Source: Komagataeibacter rhaeticus
Lineage (GTDB): Bacteria; Pseudomonadota; Alphaproteobacteria; Acetobacterales; Acetobacteraceae
DNA length: 64,000 nucleotides
Direction of reading: 5' to 3'
Assembly: GCF_003207855.1 (NCBI RefSeq)
Contig: NZ_NKTZ01000001.1
Location: forward strand, 186,001-250,000
Numbering within the stretch: position 1 is the stretch's first letter; every line of letters starts with the position of its first letter. The notes below the pieces were generated by a model, which was not told the origin of the DNA, ran no database searches, and saw only the letters and a list, made by a program, of their open reading frames with translations. The position numbers and the translations under genes were made by a program. Positions 54,780-63,802 of the stretch are shown one piece after another.

Positions 54780-55621
54780 GTATCGAGAAGACCATACACT
54801 CCCTTTCTACACTGGACCTTGAACGCAACGGTTTTCCTGAACTGCGGGGGGGGAATCTTGGCGTCAGGATTGCCGCGACCGATGAAGAACGCGATGCCGC
54901 ACAGGCGCTGCGTTACCGGGTGTTCTATGAGGAAATGGGCGCCCGCCCCGATTCCCGTACCGCCCGCCTGCGCCGTGATGTGGATGAATTCGACGATTAT
55001 GCCGATCACCTTCTGGTGATCGACCATGCCATCTCCTCGGGCGCGCGGGGGGTTGTGGGCACGTACCGGCTCATGCAGGGGGATGCGGCCAGGAAGCTGG
55101 GCAAATTCTATACCTCCAGCGAATATGACATTTCGCCACTGACCGAATTTCCCGGTCGGCTGCTGGAAGTCGGCCGGTCCTGCGTGGACCGGAACTATCG
55201 TGGCCGGGCCGCCATGCAGCTGCTGTGGCGGGGCATTGCCTCCTACATCTTCCTGCACCGCATCGATGTGCTGTTCGGCTGCGCCAGCCTGCCGGGCACC
55301 AATCCCGATGCGCTGTCCGATGAGCTGACCTACCTCTATCACAACCACCTGGCCCCGCCCGCGCTGCGTGTGCGCGCGCTGCCGGAACGGCGGGTGGAAA
55401 TGCTGCGTTCCGACCCGCAGCTGCTTGACCACCGGCGCTCGCTGGCCCGTCTGCCACCGCTGATAAAGGGGTATCTGCGGCTGGGTGGCTATGTTGGTGA
55501 TGGCGCGGTGATTGATGAGCAGTTCAACACCACCGATGTCGCGGTACTGGTCAAGAGCGAACTGCTGGCCGACAAGTATTACCGTCATTACGAGCGCCGC
55601 CTGCGTGACGCGCTGGACTAG
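54776..55621 (+). CDS. olsB: L-ornithine N-alpha-acyltransferase OlsB-like
   Basis: Transfers a 3-hydroxyacyl chain to ornithine, first step of ornithine-lipid synthesis. 281 aa GNAT-like acyltransferase: NLGVRIAATDEERDAAQALRYRVFYEEMGA, DVDEFDDYADHLLVID, VGTYRLM, LLEVGRSCVDRNYRGRAAMQLLWRGIASYI. The product is phosphorus-free membrane lipid, known in acetic acid bacteria. Starts with TTG overlapping the fur stop; GGAAAGG lies about 20 nt upstream, too far for an ideal site, so coupling probably matters. No olsA is adjacent. Confidence 0.86.
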   Translation: MSIEKTIHSLSTLDLERNGFPELRGGNLGVRIAATDEERDAAQALRYRVFYEEMGARPDSRTARLRRDVDEFDDYADHLLVIDHAISSGARGVVGTYRLMQGDAARKLGKFYTSSEYDISPLTEFPGRLLEVGRSCVDRNYRGRAAMQLLWRGIASYIFLHRIDVLFGCASLPGTNPDALSDELTYLYHNHLAPPALRVRALPERRVEMLRSDPQLLDHRRSLARLPPLIKGYLRLGGYVGDGAVIDEQFNTTDVAVLVKSELLADKYYRHYERRLRDALD

Positions 55622-55660
55622 TGCTGCCTGCCACAGCCGGGCAGCGGGCCGCCGCAATTC

Positions 55661-57223
55661 ATGACAGTCCTGTTGCGGAAATACGTTGCCCTTGCGCGTC
55701 TGCACGGCTGGCGTGCCGATCTGGCCATGGTCATGGCGGGCGGGCTGTATGCGCTGGGCTTTCCGCCGGTGCATGCGGTGGTCGTGCTGCCTGTTGCCTT
55801 CTGCCTGCTGGCCCTGGCCATCGATCATGCCACGGGCTGGCGGGAGGCGGCGCGGCGGGGCTTCATGTTCGCCATGGGGCTGTACAGCGCCGGGCTGTAC
55901 TGGCTTATGTATGCCATCCTGCTCCGGGCGGATGATTTCTGGTGGCTGGTGCCGCTGGCATCACCCGGCTGCGCGCTGATCCTGGCACCGCTGAGCGCGC
56001 TGTCGGCGGGTGTGAGCCGACTGGTGCCACGCGGGACGGGACGGCTTGCGGTGCTGGCCGCGCTATGGACCCTGACGGATATGGCGCGGGTCTATGTCTT
56101 TAGTGGTTTCCCCTGGAATCCGCCCGGCAGTGTCTGGGAATTTCCCGGCCTGGCCGGTGATGTCATGATCCAGCCGGCCGCCTGGATCGGAGTGGACGGG
56201 CTGACCCTGCTCACCTGCCTGCTCTCGCTTGCGCCGCTGTACGGGCGCGTGGGGCGGCTGGCCTGTCTGGGGGTGGCGGTGTTGTGGATCGCAGGCGGCA
56301 CGCTGCGCCTGAGCAGCCTGCACGATACCTACGACCATAACCCCGAGGTCGTGCTGGTGCAGGGTAATGTGCCGGAGACGGAAAAGATCGCGGGAAATGC
56401 GGATGTGGCGATCTTCCGCCGCTATCTTGGCCTGACCCGGCAGGGGGTGACGCAGGCCGTGGCGCAGGCACAGGGGCGGCCGGTCGTGTTTGCCTGGCCG
56501 GAATCGGCATTTCCCGGCCTGCTGATGGAAGACGATATCGCACGCCCCATGATCACCCAGGCAGGCAGGGGCGCGGCGGCCGGCGTTATCGGCACGGTGC
56601 GCTGGCTGCAGGATGATCATCACTGGCGCAACAGCATGGTTGCCCTGCTGCCGCCCGACGGCATGCCCGCGGCCATATATGACAAGGCGCATCTGGTGCC
56701 CTTTGGCGAGTACCAGCCCGCCTTCCTGCCCTTTCATGTCGTGCCGGGGGAAGGGATGACCCCCGGTCCTGCGGTACAGACATGGCACCTGCCCGATATT
56801 GCCGCAGTAGGGCCACTGATCTGTTACGAGGTGATCTTCTCGGGACAGGTGGTTGACCCCCATGACCGGCCTGCATGGCTGCTGAACAGTACGAACGATG
56901 CCTGGTACGGTAACAGCGCCGGCCCACGCCAGCACCTGGCTGCCGTGCGCATGCGGGCGGTTGAGGAAGGCCTGCCGGTGGCCCGTGCCGCCAATACCGG
57001 TATCTCGGCGGTTTTTGACGGGCGTGGCCATGAACTGGCGCGTCTGGGCTGGAACCGGCAGGGTGTGCTGGTTCATGCCATGCCCGATGCGCTGCCCTGT
57101 ACGGTTTTTGGCCGCTTTGGTCGCTGGATTCCGCTGGTTCTGGCACTGGCCGTGGGGCTGATCGGGTTCTGGCGTGCCTGCGCGCGGGCCAACGTGGCAC
57201 GGGACAGCCTGCCAGTCCATTGA
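55661..57223 (+). CDS. lnt: apolipoprotein N-acyltransferase
   Basis: Adds the third acyl chain to lipoproteins in the inner membrane. 520 aa. N-terminal half with six TM segments (about 20-220), including SGFPWNPPG; periplasmic nitrilase domain with the catalytic triad: E281 in WPESAFPG, K342 in YDKAHLVPFGEYQP, C388 in ICYEVIFSG; NDAWYGNSAGPRQHLAAVRMRAVEEGLPVARAANTGISAV follows; last TM near the C-terminus. Numbering almost coincides with E. coli Lnt. Follows olsB by 39 bp. Confidence 0.97.
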   Translation: MTVLLRKYVALARLHGWRADLAMVMAGGLYALGFPPVHAVVVLPVAFCLLALAIDHATGWREAARRGFMFAMGLYSAGLYWLMYAILLRADDFWWLVPLASPGCALILAPLSALSAGVSRLVPRGTGRLAVLAALWTLTDMARVYVFSGFPWNPPGSVWEFPGLAGDVMIQPAAWIGVDGLTLLTCLLSLAPLYGRVGRLACLGVAVLWIAGGTLRLSSLHDTYDHNPEVVLVQGNVPETEKIAGNADVAIFRRYLGLTRQGVTQAVAQAQGRPVVFAWPESAFPGLLMEDDIARPMITQAGRGAAAGVIGTVRWLQDDHHWRNSMVALLPPDGMPAAIYDKAHLVPFGEYQPAFLPFHVVPGEGMTPGPAVQTWHLPDIAAVGPLICYEVIFSGQVVDPHDRPAWLLNSTNDAWYGNSAGPRQHLAAVRMRAVEEGLPVARAANTGISAVFDGRGHELARLGWNRQGVLVHAMPDALPCTVFGRFGRWIPLVLALAVGLIGFWRACARANVARDSLPVH

Positions 57224-57230
57224 TGGCCTT

Positions 57231-57257
57231 TATTCATGCATATAAAATGCATGAATA
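57231..57257. promoter_or_regulatory. 11-bp perfect inverted repeat in an AT-rich intergenic region
   Basis: TATTCATGCAT and ATGCATGAATA around ATAAA, 8 nt after the lnt stop, followed by TTTTCCTAATTTT. It may act as an AT-rich terminator for lnt or as an operator for the downstream XRE regulator. The rest of the 245-bp gap is AT-rich and contains TATATTATAG near 57345 as a possible -10 region. Confidence 0.5.
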
Positions 57258-57468
57258 TTTTCCTAATTTTACCCACATCCACTTGACCGGCAAATTTTAT
57301 GCATCCCTGCCCTGTCGTGGAATGGTTATGGCCAAAAATAACATATATTATAGCATGGTTTGATGTAGAAAGACTTAACATCCGGCATGGATATCAAATC
57401 TATTTTCACTTTCAGTGGATCACAGAATATCAGACACGGAAGGTAAGGCCATTATTGTGACCGGGAAA

Positions 57469-57933
57469 ATGCCGACGACATCCAATCCTGTTGATGTGCA
57501 TGTTGGCAACCGTATCCGTCTGCGGCGCACATTGCTGGGTATGTCACAGGAACGGCTGGGCAATGCCCTGGGCCTTACATTCCAGCAGGTGCAGAAGTAT
57601 GAACGCGGTCGCAACCGGGTCGGGGCGTCACGGCTTTATGATCTGGCCTGTGTGCTGGATGTTCCGGTGGCCTTTTTCTTTGCCGGGCTGCCCGACCCGG
57701 TGGGCAGCATGGAACCGTGCCCGTCCGGGCCGGAAGGCGTGTCGGAACCTGCGGTCCCGCTTGGCGGGAGCATGGCGGTGGGAGACATGCCGCCACCTGC
57801 CACGAATACGGGTGATCTGGCGCTATTTTCCCGTCGTGAAACCATTGAACTGGTGCGGGCCTATTACGGAATCGAGGATAGCAGCACGCGCCGCCGCGTG
57901 CTTGACCTTGTCCGTTCGATGGGGGCGTGCTGA
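57469..57933 (+). CDS. XRE family helix-turn-helix regulator
   Basis: 154 aa from ATG just after GGGAAA (GTG 12 nt upstream is an alternative). HTH: VDVHVGNRIRLRRTLLGMSQERLGNALGLTFQQVQKYERGRNRVGASRLYDLACVLDVPVAFFF, near-identical in pattern to a widely conserved alphaproteobacterial regulator that follows lnt. Then a Pro/Gly linker and a short helical C-terminal part (SRRETIELVRAYYGIEDSSTRRRVLDLVRSM). In many Alphaproteobacteria metK follows; not so here. Target unknown. Confidence 0.9.
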   Translation: MPTTSNPVDVHVGNRIRLRRTLLGMSQERLGNALGLTFQQVQKYERGRNRVGASRLYDLACVLDVPVAFFFAGLPDPVGSMEPCPSGPEGVSEPAVPLGGSMAVGDMPPPATNTGDLALFSRRETIELVRAYYGIEDSSTRRRVLDLVRSMGAC

Positions 57934-57943
57934 GGCGGCGGCA

Positions 57944-58606
57944 TCATTCCCGCCGCAGGACCCTGTCATTCATGAAGGCCGCGATCCGGCCCGCGCGGAA
58001 ATCGGCGCGCAGGCGGTCCTCGTCATATTCGGTGCGGACCCAGTCCATGAAGGGAATGCGTCCTTCCGCTTCCGCCTGATAGCGCAGGAAGAAGGCGTCC
58101 AGCACCCCGGTGCGTGAACTGTTGAAGTGGCCGTTCTTCCATGAAAGCTGGCGGAGCGCCTGCCGTGCCGTACCCCCTTCGAACAGGATGACAAGCCCTG
58201 CCGCCAGTCCCGTACGGTCGGCACCCGACTTGCAGTGCATCAGCATGGGAAAGCGGATGGTGCGGTAGATCCGCTCGAACCGTTCTATGCGGTCACGATG
58301 CGGGGCATTGCGGCTTTCGAATGCCATGTCGATATGGGTCAGGCCAATGGCCTGCGCCGCCTCGCGCGACAGTGCATCGGAGCCACATCTGCGGTGCCCG
58401 CGCAGGTTGACCAGCGTTTTCAGCCCGTAGCGCCGCGTCGCCAGCCGCAGCCGCCACGGTGTGGGGTGGTTGCAGCGGTAAACCCGCCCTGGAATGACCA
58501 CGCGGAAGTTGGTCCACGTCTGGCGCAGGATGGCATGGTCCACGAACAGGCTGTCAATCCAGGCACGGCCACGGCCGGCGGGGGTGGACAGGTTTCCCTC
58601 AAACAA
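57944..58606 (-). CDS. dual-specificity/tyrosine phosphatase-like protein
   Basis: 220 aa. FRVVIPGRVYRCNHPTPWRLRLATRRYGLKTLVNLRGH precedes the CX5R loop HCKSGADRTGLAAG (nucleophile about C125, Arg131). Upstream Asp in IDMAFES region may serve as the general acid. Resembles the bacterial DSP-like fold linked to the NAD-kinase-associated family. Starts at TTG with AAAGGA 8 nt upstream, well supported. The substrate (phosphotyrosine, phosphoinositide, polyphosphate) cannot be assigned. Lies after the sdh terminator on the same strand. Confidence 0.8.
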   Translation of the reverse strand: MFEGNLSTPAGRGRAWIDSLFVDHAILRQTWTNFRVVIPGRVYRCNHPTPWRLRLATRRYGLKTLVNLRGHRRCGSDALSREAAQAIGLTHIDMAFESRNAPHRDRIERFERIYRTIRFPMLMHCKSGADRTGLAAGLVILFEGGTARQALRQLSWKNGHFNSSRTGVLDAFFLRYQAEAEGRIPFMDWVRTEYDEDRLRADFRAGRIAAFMNDRVLRRE

Positions 58607-58635
58607 CCGGCCGTCCTTTCAGCTGGGTGGATATG

Positions 58636-58670
58636 AAAAAGGCGCCGGATTTTTCACATCCGGCGCCTTT
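58636..58670 (-). terminator. intrinsic terminator of the sdh operon
   Basis: On the minus strand AAAGGCGCCGGAT pairs with ATCCGGCGCCTTT, then T-rich sequence. It lies 31 bp after the sdhB stop and before the phosphatase ribosome site. A-tract on the other side makes it potentially bidirectional. Confidence 0.88.
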
Positions 58671-58700
58671 CACGTCAATCAGGAATGTATCAGCCGGGCA

Positions 58701-59483
58701 TCAGGCCTTGCGTTCAAGCTGCAGTTCCTTGATCCGCCCGATCGCCTTGGCGGGGTTCAGGCCCTTGGGGCAGGTCTGGGTGCAGTTCATGATCGTGCGG
58801 CAGGCATAGAGCTTGAGCGGATCTTCCAGCGCATCCAGCCGGTCGCCCGTGTGCTCGTCACGGCTGTCGGCAATCCAGCGATAGGCCGCAAGCAGCGTTG
58901 CCGGGCCAAGGTAGCGGTCGCCATTCCACCAGTAGGACGGGCAGGAGGTGGAGCAGCAGAAGCACAGGATGCATTCCCACATGCCATCCAGCTCGGCCCG
59001 TTCCTCGATGCTCTGGCGGCGCTCGGAATCCGGCGGCGGCAGGGTGTCGGATTTCAGCCACGGCTCGATCGAGCGCAGCTGGGCGTACGCCCCGTCCAGA
59101 TCCGGCACCAGATCCTTGATGACCGGCATGTGCGGCAGCGGGTAGATCGCGATGTCCCCCTCAATGTCCCGGATGGGCTTGAGGCAGGCCAGCGTGTTTT
59201 CCCCCGCGATGTTCATCGCGCATGACCCGCAGATCCCCTCGCGGCAGGAACGCCGGAAGGTCAGGGTCGAGTCCACATCGTTCTTGATGTGGATCAGCGC
59301 GTCGAGCACCATCGGCCCGATCTTGTCCAGGTCGATCTCGTAGGTATCGACCACGGGGTTCCTGTCGTCATCCGGGCTCCAGCGATAGATCCGGAAGTTC
59401 TTGACATTGCTGGCGCCGGGGGTGGCCGTGAAAATGCGGCCTTTGCCCACCGTGCTGTTCTTTGGCAGTCTGAATTCGACCAT
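58701..59483 (-). CDS. sdhB: succinate dehydrogenase iron-sulfur subunit
   Basis: 260 aa. [2Fe-2S] ligands in [15 protein letters not shown] plus a downstream Cys; [4Fe-4S]/[3Fe-4S] ligands in [25 protein letters not shown] and [21 protein letters not shown]. Electron relay from SdhA flavin to quinone. N-terminal [23 protein letters not shown] is typical. Last gene of sdhCDAB. Confidence 0.98.
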   Translation of the reverse strand: MVEFRLPKNSTVGKGRIFTATPGASNVKNFRIYRWSPDDDRNPVVDTYEIDLDKIGPMVLDALIHIKNDVDSTLTFRRSCREGICGSCAMNIAGENTLACLKPIRDIEGDIAIYPLPHMPVIKDLVPDLDGAYAQLRSIEPWLKSDTLPPPDSERRQSIEERAELDGMWECILCFCCSTSCPSYWWNGDRYLGPATLLAAYRWIADSRDEHTGDRLDALEDPLKLYACRTIMNCTQTCPKGLNPAKAIGRIKELQLERKA

Positions 59484-59509
59484 CGTCTCGTTCCTTTTCC
59501 GCCGTTACG

Positions 59510-61321
59510 TCAGTAGACGCGCTTCTTGGGGGGGAAGACCTGCACATCGTCGGTCAGCGTTTTCATGTGCACGGGGCGGTAGCTAAGCGTGACATCGCCC
59601 GCCTCATTCATGTGGGCGACAGTGTGCTTCATCCAGTTCTTGTCGTCACGGTCGGGATAGTCGTCATGGGCCTGGGCCCCCCGGCTTTCGTGACGGGCAT
59701 CGGCGCCGGCCATGGTGACGGTGGCGTTGGCCAGCAGGTTCTCGAACTCGAGCGCTTCCATAAGGTCGCTGTTCCAGATCAGCGAGCGGTCATTGATCGA
59801 GATGTCAGGGATTTCGGACCAGATTTCCTTGATCTTCTCCACACCCTGCGCCAGGCTTTCGGTGTTGCGGAACACGGCGGCATGCTTTTGCATAGTGCGC
59901 TGGAGCTTGCCGCGCATGTCGGCCACATGCGTCTTGCCCTTGGCGTAACGCAGGCGGTCGAAGCGCGCGATCGCGGCATCACCCGCACCCGGCGGCAGCG
60001 GCCGGATGGTCTCCTCGCTCTTGATGGTGGCGGCGGCGCGCTGGGCAGCCGCACGGCCAAACACCACAAGGTCCAGAAGCGAGTTGGTGCCAAGGCGGTT
60101 CGCGCCATGCACGGACACGCAGGCCGCTTCGCCCACCGCCATCAGGCCCGGCACAACCGCATCGACATCGTCCGCCGTGGGGCGGATGACCTCGCCATGA
60201 TAGTTGGTGGGAATGCCGCCCATGTTGTAATGCACCGTCGGCAGCACCGGCACCGGTTCCTTGGTCACGTCGATACCGGCAAAGATGCGCGCCGTTTCCG
60301 AAATGCCGGGCAGGCGTTCATGCAGGATCTCGGGACCAAGGTGCTCCAGGTGGAGCATGATGTAGTTCTTCTCCGGCCCGCAGCCACGACCTTCGTTGAT
60401 CTCGATGGTCATGGCGCGCGAGACCACGTCACGCGATGCCAGGTCCTTGGCCGTGGGGGCATAGCGTTCCATGAAGCGCTCGCCCTTGGAGTTGGTCAGG
60501 TAGCCGCCCTCGCCACGGCAGCCTTCCGTCAGTAGGCAGCCCGCGGGGAAGATGCCGGTGGGGTGGAACTGCACGAACTCCATGTCCTGCATGGGCAGTC
60601 CGGCACGGATCGCCATGCCGCCGCCATCACCCGTGCAGGTATGGGCGGAGGTGCAGGAATGATAGGCGCGGCCATAGCCGCCTGTGGCCAGCACGACCTT
60701 CTGCGCGCGGAAGCGGTGCAGCGTGCCGTCTTCCAGGCACCAGGCCATGACGCCACGGCAGGCGCCCTCTTCATCCATGATCAGGTCGATGGCGAAGTAT
60801 TCGACGAAGAATTCGACGTTATGCTTGAGGCACTGCTGGTACAGCGTGTGCAGGATGGCATGGCCCGTGCGGTCGGCGGCGGCGCAGGCGCGGGGCACGG
60901 GGGCCTCGCCATAGTTGCGCATGTGGCCACCAAAGGGGCGCTGGTAGATCTTGCCATCTTCCGTGCGGGAAAAGGGCACACCCATGTGCTCGAGTTCCTG
61001 CACGGCGGGTACGGCCTCGCGGCACATGTATTCGATGGCGTCCTGGTCGCCCAGCCAGTCCGATCCCTTGACGGTATCGTACATGTGCCACCGCCAGTTG
61101 TCCTCGGCCATGTTGCCAAGGGAGGCACCGATGCCGCCCTGTGCGGCCACGGTATGGCTGCGGGTGGGGAAAACCTTGGTCACGCAGGCGGTCTTGAGGC
61201 CGGCGGCCCCCATGCCCAGCGTGGCCCGGAGGCCGGAGCCGCCGGCGCCGACGACAACCACGTCATATGCGTGGTCGACAATCCTGTAGGAGCCGGTGAG
61301 TGGTGAAGTGGTCGCGTTCAT
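59510..61321 (-). CDS. sdhA: succinate dehydrogenase flavoprotein subunit
   Basis: Oxidises succinate to fumarate with covalent FAD. 603 aa from [36 protein letters not shown] (Rossmann GxGxxG). FAD-linking His in [19 protein letters not shown]; active-site region [62 protein letters not shown] longer in-frame upstream extension is not conserved. Third in sdhCDAB, 26 bp before sdhB. Confidence 0.98.
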   Translation of the reverse strand: MNATTSPLTGSYRIVDHAYDVVVVGAGGSGLRATLGMGAAGLKTACVTKVFPTRSHTVAAQGGIGASLGNMAEDNWRWHMYDTVKGSDWLGDQDAIEYMCREAVPAVQELEHMGVPFSRTEDGKIYQRPFGGHMRNYGEAPVPRACAAADRTGHAILHTLYQQCLKHNVEFFVEYFAIDLIMDEEGACRGVMAWCLEDGTLHRFRAQKVVLATGGYGRAYHSCTSAHTCTGDGGGMAIRAGLPMQDMEFVQFHPTGIFPAGCLLTEGCRGEGGYLTNSKGERFMERYAPTAKDLASRDVVSRAMTIEINEGRGCGPEKNYIMLHLEHLGPEILHERLPGISETARIFAGIDVTKEPVPVLPTVHYNMGGIPTNYHGEVIRPTADDVDAVVPGLMAVGEAACVSVHGANRLGTNSLLDLVVFGRAAAQRAAATIKSEETIRPLPPGAGDAAIARFDRLRYAKGKTHVADMRGKLQRTMQKHAAVFRNTESLAQGVEKIKEIWSEIPDISINDRSLIWNSDLMEALEFENLLANATVTMAGADARHESRGAQAHDDYPDRDDKNWMKHTVAHMNEAGDVTLSYRPVHMKTLTDDVQVFPPKKRVY

Positions 61322-61421
61322 TTCTTGGACGTGTCCCGATGCTCGTTCGGACGGCCAGCGGCCTGCGCCGCCTGCCGGCCCGCGAATGTCATGTTCTGCG
61401 CGAAAGGGTGGCGCCGGGGCT

Positions 61422-61853
61422 TCAGCCCGCGGCGACGCGTCCCTTCGTGCTACCGGCAAGGGCCAGCTTCAGCACGGAAACCGTGCCGAACAGCCCAAGA
61501 AGGAAGACGATCCCCTTCATCAGCAACCCTGCGGGCAGGTGCGCCTTGCCATGCACGTAGTCATCGATGATGACCTGCAGCCCAAGCTGGGTGTGATAGA
61601 AGGTCAGGATCACCAGTGACAGCATCATGGTGGTGTTGAACGGACGGGCACCCCACTTCGCCACTTCCGGCTGGGATGCGCCCGCCAGGCGGAACACCTG
61701 GATCACGAACCAGCCCGACAGCGGCACAAGCGCGACTGCCGATGCGCGTTCCGCCCACCAGTGGCCCACCCCGGCCTGACCCGAACCCAGGCCGCGCGCG
61801 CGCGACAGCTGGGAACGCATGACCGTGATATGCGGCTTCTTCATGTTGCTCAT
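61422..61853 (-). CDS. sdhD: succinate dehydrogenase membrane anchor subunit
   Basis: 143 aa, three TM segments. [34 protein letters not shown] is the SdhD opening; heme-ligand-type His in [23 protein letters not shown]. With SdhC it anchors SdhAB and forms the quinone site and heme b pocket. Starts 2 bp after the sdhC stop; start codon ATG giving MSNMKKPHI. Confidence 0.94.
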   Translation of the reverse strand: MSNMKKPHITVMRSQLSRARGLGSGQAGVGHWWAERASAVALVPLSGWFVIQVFRLAGASQPEVAKWGARPFNTTMMLSLVILTFYHTQLGLQVIIDDYVHGKAHLPAGLLMKGIVFLLGLFGTVSVLKLALAGSTKGRVAAG

Positions 61854-61855
61854 GG

Positions 61856-62314
61856 TCAGGATGCCTTCTTGCGGGAACGACAGATCGCAACACCAAGGAT
61901 GGTGGTGACCAGCGCCAGCGTGGTGCCTAGCGTCACACCCACCGCCACGGGGCCATCCTCGTTGATTTCCTTCTTGGAGAAGCGGTAGCCGCTGTCCCAC
62001 GCAAGGTGGCGCAGCCCCGCCACGAAGTGGTAGACCAGCGCCAGCGCCCACCCGGCCAGCAGCAGCTGCCCCAGCGGGTTGCCGGTGACCTTCTGCACCT
62101 TGCTGAAAGATTTGGGTCCCTTCGCCGCCGCGCTGATCCAGCACAGGCCAAGTGCCGAGCCGCCCGCGGCTGCAACACCGGCGGCGCGGTTCGCGATTGA
62201 AAGGAACATGGAAAGACGGAAGCGGTAGACCTGGAGGTGTGGGGACATAGGCCGCCTGGTCAGAGTTCCGTCGCTTCGCTGCCCTACATAGAGCGCATCA
62301 CGGACATCCTGCAT
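61856..62314 (-). CDS. sdhC: succinate dehydrogenase cytochrome b556 subunit
   Basis: 152 aa, three TM segments. RRPMSPHLQVYRFRLSMFLSIANRAAGVA is the SdhC signature; the quinone-site Ser and Arg are kept (S-I-x-x-R), while the residue before Arg is Asn where most relatives have His (SIxHR). The axial heme His is probably in VYHFVAGLRHLAWDSG. First gene of sdhCDAB; the 187 bp upstream separates it from asd on the same strand and may contain the operon promoter. Confidence 0.93.
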   Translation of the reverse strand: MQDVRDALYVGQRSDGTLTRRPMSPHLQVYRFRLSMFLSIANRAAGVAAAGGSALGLCWISAAAKGPKSFSKVQKVTGNPLGQLLLAGWALALVYHFVAGLRHLAWDSGYRFSKKEINEDGPVAVGVTLGTTLALVTTILGVAICRSRKKAS

Positions 62315-62501
62315 GGTCGTCTCGTCAATTTCCCTGTTATGGCTTCGGTTTGTTCCGTTGCCTTGTCTGAATTCGGTCCTACGCCTGGCGGAAGGCCGGG
62401 TCAACGCACGCCCGGAACACGAGGTTGAGAGACACAGGCCCGCCCCCACGGCGGTACAGCCCCGCCAGACCGCCATCCAGGCCCGTCCGGCGGGGTGTCG
62501 T

Positions 62502-63521
62502 TCAGTGCCCGAGCAGGTCGAGTGCGACCATGGTCTCGGCAATCTGGACCGCGTTCAGCGCGGCCCCCTTGCGCAGGTTGTCGGCCACGCACCAGAACCC
62601 GAGTCCATTGGGCACGGTGGGGTCGATGCGCAGGCGCGAGACATAGGTCGCATCCTCGCCCGCGACTTCCAGCGGGGTGGCGTAGCCGCCATCCTCGCGC
62701 TTGTCGTGCAGCACCACGCCGGGGGCCGTGCGCAATGCAGCGCGCGCGCGTTCGATATCAACGGGTTCCTCGAATTCCACCGTTACGGCCTCGGCATGGC
62801 CAATAAACACGGGAACCCGCACGCAGGTGGCGAAAACCGCGATGTCGGGATCAAGGATCTTGCGGGTTTCCACCGCCATCTTCCATTCTTCCTTGGTCGC
62901 GCCGTCATCCATGAAGCGGTCGATGTGGGGAATGCAGTTGAAGGCGATCTGCTTGGTGAACTGCTCGGCCTTCAGCGGGTCGCCCACCAGGCTGCCGCGT
63001 GACTGGTTGAACAGTTCGTCCATGCCGCTTTTGCCCGCACCCGCCACCGCCTGGTAGGTGGCCACCACGACGCGCCTGATCGTGAACAGGTCATGCAGCG
63101 GCTTCAGCGCCACCACCATCTGGATGGTCGAGCAGTTGGGGTTGGCGATGATGCCGCGCTTGGCCTTCTTCACATCATTGGGATTGACCTCGGGCACCAC
63201 CAGCGGCACATCCGGCTCCATGCGGAAATGCGAGGTGTTGTCGATCACGATGCACCCCGCCTTGGCCGCGCGGGGCGCGTGCACGGCCGAAACCGCCCCA
63301 CCGGGGGAGAAAAGGGCGACATCCCATCCGGTAAAGTCAAAGGTTTCCAGGTTCTGGACCTTCAGCACCTTCTTTTCGCCAAAGGAGACTTCCTTGCCCG
63401 CCGAACGGGCGGATGCCAGGGCCACGATCTCATCCACAGGGAACTGGCGCTCGGCCAGAGTCTTGAGGATTTCGCGCCCCACAGCGCCGGTGGCGCCCAC
63501 CACCGCAACGCGGTAACCCAT
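62502..63521 (-). CDS. asd: aspartate-semialdehyde dehydrogenase
   Basis: Makes L-aspartate 4-semialdehyde for lysine/DAP, threonine and methionine. 339 aa. MGYRVAVVGATGAVGREIL (NADP loop), SPGGAVSAVHAPRAAKAGCIVIDNTSHFRMEPDVPLVVPEVN, nucleophilic Cys in ANPNCSTIQMV, QAVAGAGKSGMDEL, and active-site His in VRVPVFIGHAEAVTVE. Upstream in-frame extension is not conserved. Divergent from zwf across about 280 bp in which I identified no specific site. Confidence 0.97.
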   Translation of the reverse strand: MGYRVAVVGATGAVGREILKTLAERQFPVDEIVALASARSAGKEVSFGEKKVLKVQNLETFDFTGWDVALFSPGGAVSAVHAPRAAKAGCIVIDNTSHFRMEPDVPLVVPEVNPNDVKKAKRGIIANPNCSTIQMVVALKPLHDLFTIRRVVVATYQAVAGAGKSGMDELFNQSRGSLVGDPLKAEQFTKQIAFNCIPHIDRFMDDGATKEEWKMAVETRKILDPDIAVFATCVRVPVFIGHAEAVTVEFEEPVDIERARAALRTAPGVVLHDKREDGGYATPLEVAGEDATYVSRLRIDPTVPNGLGFWCVADNLRKGAALNAVQIAETMVALDLLGH

Positions 63522-63802
63522 AATCTTCTTTCCTGTCCTGTCATGCCGGCCCACCCGCAAGACCGGAATGCGCCGTAACTCTAGCGACACCTAGAGCCTG
63601 CGCCCCAAAGGTGCAAGCAGCACGACCCGCGTCAAACCGGGAATCGAATCGGGGGTAAGGTCAAGGTTGCATGCCCCATGCGGTGGTAGGCATTGCCCAT
63701 CGGTGCGTGCCGGGTGCACACTTGATCCATTGCGCCGGCGCGCGGGCGGTTCATGCCGCCTGTCCGCCATGCGGCGCACAGGCAAGGACGGTTAGAGAGA
63801 TC

